Origin: Casp-actino8 sp001510455
GTDB lineage: Bacteria > Actinomycetota > Acidimicrobiia > Acidimicrobiales > Ilumatobacteraceae
NCBI GenBank assembly: GCA_027592035.1
Contig: JAQCIK010000006.1
Coordinates: 33,591-97,590, forward strand
DNA length: 64,000 bases
Direction: 5' to 3'
Within the stretch, counting starts at the first letter, position 1, and the number at the start of each line of letters is the position of its first letter. Of this stretch, positions 59,219 to 64,000 are shown piece after piece. The position numbers and the translations under genes are program-made. The notes beneath the pieces are model-generated. The model did not search any database and was not told the DNA's origin. It saw nothing but the letters and a program-made list of their open reading frames with translations.

Positions 59219-60937
59219 TCAGTTCCTCAGCCACACCGCGCTGTTGGGTGAGATTTCACGGTCCGCCGCGTTGTTGTTCGCAAGGTTGTTGTTCAACAGA
59301 GCACCAGGGATCGACTCGACGAGAACGTCTCCAGTCACGTCGATCTTTCGTGTCTCGTCGCTCATGTTGAACACGACGAGCACGCCTCGATAGCGATAAC
59401 TCACGACATCGTCGTGACCCGTGTCGAGCCAGGTGAAATCCTCGGGGCCTCGGCCGCTCATTTCCCGTCGAACTCTCAACAGTTCGCGATACATGTTCGT
59501 GATCGAGTCAGGATCAGCCTCGAACTTCTCGACGCTGCGGTCACCCCACGACTCAGGTTGAGGCAACCATGAATCCGGCGCGCTGCTCGTGTCACCCGAC
59601 GAGAATCCGTAGTTGTTCGCCGAGTCACGAGTCCAGGGAAGGGGCACGCGGGAGCCGTCTCTTCCCTTTTCGTTGCCATGGGTGCGATGGAAGATCGGAT
59701 CCTGGCGTCGGTCATCGGGAATGCTCAGCACTTCGGGCAAGCCCAGTTCTTCGCCCTGATACAAAAAGAATGCGCCTGGTAGCCCGGCCGTGAACACCGC
59801 CATGGCGCGGGACCGTCGCTCCCCCAGCGCCTCGTCGACCGGAGTGTTGGTGTACACGAGGTTGTTGCCGGTCCAGCTCTCGGCCGTGGCGGCGTCGGCG
59901 CGTCCGTAGCGAGTGACCGAACGGTGCGTGTCGTGATTGTTGAGGGTCCAGGCGAGTGCGCCGCCCTCTGTCATGACTTCGGTGACGTAACGGTCGACGA
60001 ACTGCTTCATCTGAGCCGGCACCCACGGGCTGAGCATCAGATCGAACGCGAAGGCTTGGTGGAACTGATCGGACGCCACGTAGTCGAGGAGGATCCGAGG
60101 TTTGCGGGGGATGTAGGCCTCACAAATGGTGAAGGGTTCACGTCCGGGATGCTCGGCTTGGTATCGATCGAGGGTGCGTCGCCAGCGGGCCCAGTAGTGA
60201 CGGGCGATGTCATGTCGCTGGAAGTGTTGATTCATCGCCGAGGCGTGAGATGCCGGAAGACCTGGAGGCGGTGTCGGACCTTCGGGAAGTCCGGGCGTCT
60301 TACCCACCACCGTGACGGCATCGACGCGGAAGCCCTCTACTCCACGATCGAGCCAGAAGGTGAGTACGTCGTCGAAGTGCTGCTGCACGTCGGGGTGTTC
60401 CCAGGCGAAGTCGGGTTGGCCGGCGTCGAACACGTGCAAGTACCACTGGCCCGGTGACCCGTCGGGTTCGATGACTCGGGTCCAGGCCGACCCGCCGAAG
60501 AGTGACAACCAGTTGTTCGGCGGTTGGTCGCCGTTCGGACCACTGCCATCGCGGAAGTAGAAGCGCTCTCGTTCGGCGCTCCCCCGGCCGGCCGCGACCG
60601 CCGCCTGAAACCAAGCGTGATCGACACTGCAATGATTCGGGACGATGTCGAGCACGATCTTGATGTCGCGCTCGCGGGCCTCGGCCACGAGCCGATCGAG
60701 GTCGTCGAGGGTGCCGAACATGGGGTCGATGTCGAAGTAGTCGGATACGTCGTAGCCGTGGTCGCGTTGGGGCGAACGGAAGCACGGTGACATCCAGATG
60801 GCGTCGACCGACAACGATTTCAAGTAGTCGAGACGGGAGATGATGCCCTGTAGGTCGCCCACTCCGTCGCCATTTCCGTCGGCGAACGACCTCGGGTACA
60901 CCTGATACACGACCGCGCTTCGCCACCACTCGCTCAT
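59219..60937 (-). CDS. GH13 alpha-glucosidase (oligo-1,6-glucosidase/trehalulose-hydrolase-like)
   Basis: 572 residues. WWRSAVVYQVYPRSFADGNGDGVGDLQGI is the typical N-terminus; conserved region I DIVPNHCS, region II GFRVDAVTV with nucleophile Asp206, region III with the acid Glu in ICEAYIP, and region IV NNHDTHR are all present. It hydrolyses alpha-1,4 or 1,6-linked oligosaccharides in the cytoplasm. The ATG at 60937 has TACAGT 7 nt upstream, itself inside the end of the HNH gene; the frame to 61018 overlaps that gene. Confidence 0.93.
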   Translation of the reverse strand: MSEWWRSAVVYQVYPRSFADGNGDGVGDLQGIISRLDYLKSLSVDAIWMSPCFRSPQRDHGYDVSDYFDIDPMFGTLDDLDRLVAEARERDIKIVLDIVPNHCSVDHAWFQAAVAAGRGSAERERFYFRDGSGPNGDQPPNNWLSLFGGSAWTRVIEPDGSPGQWYLHVFDAGQPDFAWEHPDVQQHFDDVLTFWLDRGVEGFRVDAVTVVGKTPGLPEGPTPPPGLPASHASAMNQHFQRHDIARHYWARWRRTLDRYQAEHPGREPFTICEAYIPRKPRILLDYVASDQFHQAFAFDLMLSPWVPAQMKQFVDRYVTEVMTEGGALAWTLNNHDTHRSVTRYGRADAATAESWTGNNLVYTNTPVDEALGERRSRAMAVFTAGLPGAFFLYQGEELGLPEVLSIPDDRRQDPIFHRTHGNEKGRDGSRVPLPWTRDSANNYGFSSGDTSSAPDSWLPQPESWGDRSVEKFEADPDSITNMYRELLRVRREMSGRGPEDFTWLDTGHDDVVSYRYRGVLVVFNMSDETRKIDVTGDVLVESIPGALLNNNLANNNAADREISPNSAVWLRN

Positions 60938-60941
60938 CCCC

Positions 60942-61688
60942 TCAACTGTAGGGCGGACCTCGGTCGATCGACAGTTGACGGGTTGACGGGTCGAGCTGGA
61001 GTTTCCAACCACCTTCATGGGCGGCGTGGTGATGCCGGGAACACAGTGGCACCAAATTGCTCATGTCGGTCGAGCCGCCGTTCTCCCAATACTCGATGTG
61101 ATGCGGTTCGCAGTGAGCGAACTTCACCTGACACTCCGGAACTGCGCAGGTCTCATGAACGGCACCCAGTGCTCGGCGTTGATGAACCGTTGCCAACCGT
61201 TTCGCCCGACCGACATCCAACGGGACACCTTCTCCGTTCAACACGACCGGGATGATGTCGCCGTCACACGCCAACCGGCGCACCGTGTCAGCAGGCAATT
61301 CCACCCCATGCTGTGTGGTGATCACACCGGCTTCGATGGCCGCTCCGGTGAGTTGGTCGAGACCGACATGCACCACGATCTCGGCTCGCGGTGACATGAC
61401 CGTTCCCGTCGAGTCATGACCGGCGCCATTGACACTGGCGACCAGCGCCAACGCCCGCCGGTGGTCATTGGGCTCCACACCGGGGCCGACCTCGACCGGA
61501 ACCTCGACATCTCCCGAATTGAACATCGCCTCGACCCGCTGCTCGAGCCGGGACAACAGCACCGAACCACGCTCCGGGTCGAACGCACCGCGCAGATGCA
61601 CCATCCCATCGACATCGTTCCAGAACTTGAGGAACGTGGCTCGACGTTGCCGCTCGAACAGAGGCTGGTGCGAAATTCCGAACCCCAA
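60942..61688 (-). CDS. HNH endonuclease of the DUF222/13E12 repeat family, 5'-truncated
   Basis: About 248 residues remain. The C-terminal part has the complete HNH fold: CAVPECQVKFAHCEPHHIEYW, GGSTDMSNLVPLCSRHHHAAHEGGW. The upstream part shows the end of DUF222 (WNDVDGMVHLRGAFDPERGSVLLSRLE). Full-length members are usually about 400-450 residues; the first half is missing. The remaining frame begins with a TTG exactly where GC content falls, at the edge of the AT-rich segment. These genes are multicopy in Actinomycetota, so recombination or assembly joins here are plausible. Confidence 0.8.
   Translation of the reverse strand: MGFGISHQPLFERQRRATFLKFWNDVDGMVHLRGAFDPERGSVLLSRLEQRVEAMFNSGDVEVPVEVGPGVEPNDHRRALALVASVNGAGHDSTGTVMSPRAEIVVHVGLDQLTGAAIEAGVITTQHGVELPADTVRRLACDGDIIPVVLNGEGVPLDVGRAKRLATVHQRRALGAVHETCAVPECQVKFAHCEPHHIEYWENGGSTDMSNLVPLCSRHHHAAHEGGWKLQLDPSTRQLSIDRGPPYS
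60945..60950 (-). promoter_or_regulatory. Leaderless-type -10 (TACAGT) of the GH13 gene
   Basis: Minus-strand TACAGT 7 nt before the GH13 ATG, within the last codons of the HNH gene. Confidence 0.4.
61666..61676 (-). repeat. Inverted copy of ATTTCGCACCA at the left edge of the AT-rich segment
   Basis: Minus-strand ATTTCGCACCA near the truncated start of the HNH gene; the match to the right-hand copy extends to 13 bp (GAATTTCGCACCA). Confidence 0.7.
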
Positions 61689-61785
61689 TATTGAAGGGGT
61701 AGCGGTCGGGGTTTCAGTAAATACTTGGAACGCGAAACGCCGTTTTTGGAACGCGTGTTAGCCGCTTCCTCTAATAGGGAGATGG

Positions 61786-61930
61786 TCAGGCAAGTTCAAT
61801 TACAACAGGGGCGTGGTCGCTTAGCTGTGTAACCTCATCGCAGATGCTCATCCAAATCTCAGGATGCTTGGGCAAGCTGTCATGACTAACGCAATTGCGT
61901 AACGAAAGCAGAAGCCTTTTAGAATCTGCA
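61786..61930 (-). pseudogene. 3' remnant of an exonuclease III-like (EEP-fold) nuclease gene
   Basis: About 48 codons read coding-like and end in LSDHAPVVIELA, the C-terminal catalytic His motif of exonuclease III/AP-endonuclease-type proteins, preceded by PKHPEIWMSICDEV. The frame meets a TGA just upstream, inside the 3' end of the serine hydrolase, and has no start. A 5' deletion, probably at the junction with the hydrolase gene, is the simplest reading. Confidence 0.4.
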
Positions 61931-61949
61931 ACGTCGCAATTCGTTTGGT

Positions 61950-63113
61950 TTATGAGGCGTACACCGCATTTTGGAAATCAAAGAAGTTTCCAGAAGCACC
62001 AGCGTCGAAGAACGGAAGCATCTGGCTCATATAACAACCCGCAATGCCGGTTGTCTTGTCGATCCAGAAGTAACTGTTGAATGCGCCCGCCCAAGTGAGT
62101 GCACCAGCAGGACATCCGTTTGGTAGTGGCTCTTCATTGATTAAGAACGACAATCCCCACGACTTGGGAATACCAGGGTAAAAATCTGCGTCACCGAAAA
62201 TAGCAGGATTCACAGTCTTCAATCCGGTCACGGGTATATCACCCAGTTGGTTAGTCGCCATTTGAGCAACGGTTTCTGGGCCAAGTACGCGTGTGCCGTC
62301 AAGTTCTCCGTCATTTAGGATCATGCGCATGAATCGTGCGTAGTCACTCATTGTTGACAACAAACCGCCGCCACCCCTGTCAAACTCGGAAGTCTCAGCT
62401 TGTGGTATTTGAAATGACATAAAAGAAGAATCTGGTGTGCGGAGATGCATGGCTGCTTTTCGCTCCAACATGTCTGGAGTACAGGTAAATCCAGTGTCCA
62501 TCATTCCCAATGGTTCAAAGAGATGCTCGCTGAAGTAATCACCAAGTTTTGATTTTGTAACACGCTCGAGGATTATTCCAGCCCAATCAATGCCGATTCC
62601 GTAAGACCATTTCGTTCCTGGGTCGAACATAAGAGGAGTGTTGAGGGTTCTGAGACGGCCTGTGTGATCGAGTTGCGCATCAGTTACTCCAAACCACTTG
62701 TCAAGGTTCGGGTCATAGAAGTCATATGCATAGCCAGCCGTGTGCGTTAATAGATTGCGCAATGTCACTTGCGATCGAGCATCTCGCAAGATTGGCTGTC
62801 CAGCGTCATCAAAGCCCTCAAGTACCTGCGGCGTCGCTAGCTCGGAGCAATACGTTTCTGCAGGAGCATCAAGATCTAGAAGACCTTGCTCTACTAACTG
62901 CATCACAGCTGCGCCGGTAATTGCTTTGGTCATTGACGCTATGTCACCCACAGTGTCGGTAGTCATGACATCTCCCGTACCGATTGTTCGTTCACCGGCT
63001 GAGCCAATGTAAGTCAACCCATTTTTGTCAACCATGGCTGCAACGACGCCAGGTACCTGACCGTTCTCTACGCCCGTCGCCAGTACATCATCAAGTTTCT
63101 GTTTCATGTTCAT
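61950..63113 (-). CDS. Serine hydrolase, beta-lactamase class C/EstB-like
   Basis: 387 residues. The nucleophile motif SMTK (Ser60-x-x-Lys63), the catalytic-Tyr segment KWSYGIG (about 170, replacing the usual YSN) and the GGGGLLSTMSDYARFM stretch are family features. No signal peptide, so an intracellular esterase or amidase is more likely than a periplasmic beta-lactamase. AGGAG precedes the ATG. Codon and base composition differ from the rest of the window. Divergent from the small membrane protein. Confidence 0.85.
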   Translation of the reverse strand: MNMKQKLDDVLATGVENGQVPGVVAAMVDKNGLTYIGSAGERTIGTGDVMTTDTVGDIASMTKAITGAAVMQLVEQGLLDLDAPAETYCSELATPQVLEGFDDAGQPILRDARSQVTLRNLLTHTAGYAYDFYDPNLDKWFGVTDAQLDHTGRLRTLNTPLMFDPGTKWSYGIGIDWAGIILERVTKSKLGDYFSEHLFEPLGMMDTGFTCTPDMLERKAAMHLRTPDSSFMSFQIPQAETSEFDRGGGGLLSTMSDYARFMRMILNDGELDGTRVLGPETVAQMATNQLGDIPVTGLKTVNPAIFGDADFYPGIPKSWGLSFLINEEPLPNGCPAGALTWAGAFNSYFWIDKTTGIAGCYMSQMLPFFDAGASGNFFDFQNAVYAS

Positions 63114-63129
63114 GACTAGCTCCTATTTA

Positions 63130-63143
63130 TGACATCAATGTCA
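63130..63143. promoter_or_regulatory. Operator-like palindrome in the hydrolase upstream region
   Basis: TGACAT-CA-ATGTCA, perfect 6-bp arms, 17 bp upstream of the hydrolase start in the divergent intergenic region. Confidence 0.3.
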
Positions 63144-63236
63144 ATTGAGAGATTACTCCTTCTTAGAAGGCAGGAAAATAGAGCACATTACAAAGATCAT
63201 TTGGGCACTTGACCTACGTTGGGAGGGGGAGTAATC

Positions 63237-63673
63237 ATGAATTTTGATATCAATACAGTGTTTCCAACAGACCCTGCAATCTTTGAAGGTTCTCAAGTTG
63301 TCCGAGTTGTCTTGGCTCTGCTTTTAGTGGTGATGGTGATGCGTAGCTGTGTTCACTTGTTTGCATCCGATGGCGGAGCTCACCGCATCGCAGGCATTGA
63401 TACTTCTGTGGAAGGTGGAAACAACATCATCGCGATATTTCATCAATGGGGAGCGATTCAACTGATTCTCTCAGTACTTCTAATTGTTCTGTTTTCCGCT
63501 ATCCAGGATTCACGCCATTGATTGTTCTCACCATGGCGTTCGACCCAATCATGCGTTTTGTCGCTAGTCGCAAATTGAATGTGACATCTACAAGAAAGCC
63601 TCCCGGCGCGGCACTTAACGCACCAGCGTTTGTCATCCTCATGCTGTTGTTTCTTGCCTCAAGTCAAGGATAG
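63237..63673 (+). pseudogene. Small conserved membrane protein with a frameshift
   Basis: The first frame (63237-63521) encodes two TM segments around AHRIAGIDTSVEGGNNIIAI and ends after VLFSAIQDSRH. A second frame, continuing directly from VLF, reads RYPGFTPLIVLTMAFDPIMRFVASRKL ... PPGAALNAPAFVILMLLFL and stops at 63673. Adding one base in the TTTTCC run near 63492-63497 would join them into a single protein of about 145 residues with four TM segments. GGAGGGGGAG precedes the ATG. Function unknown. Confidence 0.65.
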
Positions 63674-63750
63674 AGCCAAGTCCTAAAGCACTGTTTGCAT
63701 CCGGCTGGCGCTAGTAACCTCTAGGTGGATAACGCAAGGTGTGTCGGCGA

Positions 63751-63773
63751 ATTTCGCACCACATTTCGCACCA
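63751..63773 (+). repeat. Two direct copies of ATTTCGCACCA at the right edge of the AT-rich segment
   Basis: 63751-63761 and 63763-63773, one base apart, in the opposite orientation to the copy at 61666-61676. Confidence 0.75.
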
Positions 63774-63836
63774 TCCCCACGTATATCCACGACGTGTCAC
63801 GAGAAGACGAAGGTTGGATCGACGAGCGCCAACAGA

Positions 63837-63874
63837 ACGCGTGGCGAGAGACACCCACGTCTCTCGCCATGCGT
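63837..63874. terminator. 16-bp hairpin near the window end
   Basis: Arms 63837-63852 and 63859-63874 differ at one position (G-U compatible in one strand) around a 6-nt loop. No U-tract; either a terminator for an off-window gene or a structured recombination site. Confidence 0.4.
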
Positions 63875-64000
63875 TAAAGGTTGCACTGGCCCTCGCAGGG
63901 CTCTACAGCGTCTCTTGTGGAGCGACGCCGACTCACTTCAAGTCATTTCTATGGAGGTCACTTAGTATTTTGAGATCTAACGGCACTGCCATGGGAATGC

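Larger units (their letters stand above)
61689..63748. other. AT-rich segment, probably foreign or recombined
   Basis: GC falls from 63% (60301-60360) to 40% (62521-62580) and returns to 63% (63841-63900). It carries a nuclease remnant, an intact serine hydrolase and a frameshifted membrane protein, both of the latter with strong Shine-Dalgarno sequences unlike the leaderless neighbours. 61689-61785 is non-coding and contains two copies of TTGGAACGCG. Confidence 0.7.
63674..64000. other. Terminal region without a confident gene
   Basis: GC-rich again from about 63740. A GTG-initiated frame of 50 codons (63725-63877, ending QQNAWRETPTSLAMR) crosses the repeated ATTTCGCACCA motif and the hairpin below but immediately follows a stop codon and matches nothing recognised. 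Nothing else is seen to the window end. Confidence 0.5.

Noticed and set aside
63725..63877. 50-codon GTG frame at the window end
   Set aside because: Starts right after a stop codon, runs through a repeat and a hairpin, and has no recognisable homology; left unannotated as a gene.

Overview
This is a 64 kb stretch of a GC-rich chromosome (63% GC in a sampled line, 60301-60360). Gene content points to an actinomycete, most likely class Acidimicrobiia (inference). Supporting signs are a fused FO synthase for coenzyme F420, an F420-type LLM oxidoreductase, a Mec/CysM pair, a WhiG/FliA-type sigma factor beside rpsB-tsf as in Streptomyces, and mycothiol-type enzymes. At least 17 genes have a TANNNT hexamer only 6-8 nt before the start codon and no Shine-Dalgarno, the layout expected of leaderless mRNAs. 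That signal was used to choose several starts.

Layout. 1-13.8 kb is accessory metabolism: aldehyde dehydrogenase (cut by the window edge), P450, class III aminotransferase, repeat-bearing lipoprotein, LLM oxidoreductase, a 58-residue zinc-ribbon protein, MFS exporter, murF, a TetR/diiron-protein pair, acyl-CoA ligase, DedA-type membrane protein and peroxiredoxin. 13.8-24.9 kb holds dapB, pnp, rpsO, ribE, a chorismate mutase-VOC fusion, fbiC, ribF, truB and rbfA. 24.9-30 kb is the rimP-nusA-ylxR-infB operon, with an unusual leader (terminator-like hairpin, triplicated 13-bp repeat, mini-ORF overlapping rimP). 30-33 kb has divergent proS and manA. 33-47 kb is a long minus-strand run: ispG, rseP, dxr, cdsA, frr, pyrH, tsf, rpsB, a degenerate LytM protein, whiG, xerC, dprA and comM.

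47-61 kb mixes clpP, a carbonic anhydrase, two fold-type II PLP enzymes, tRNA-Leu(UAG), a mycothiol synthase-like double-GNAT gene broken by an in-frame amber codon, a D-threonine aldolase-like gene, rdgB, rph, murI, an EamA transporter, cysM, mec, smpB and a GH13 glucosidase. The mec/cysM/murI/rph/rdgB order recalls the mycobacterial Rv1334-Rv1341 locus, but cysO is absent.

From about 61.69 to 63.75 kb the sequence turns AT-rich (40% GC in line 62521-62580) and carries a serine hydrolase, the 3' remnant of an ExoIII-like nuclease and a frameshifted small membrane protein. It abuts a 5'-truncated HNH gene and is bracketed by copies of the 11-mer ATTTCGCACCA. GC returns to 63% at 63841-63900. 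This is the best candidate for a horizontally acquired or recombined segment. No CRISPR array, insertion sequence or rRNA was seen.
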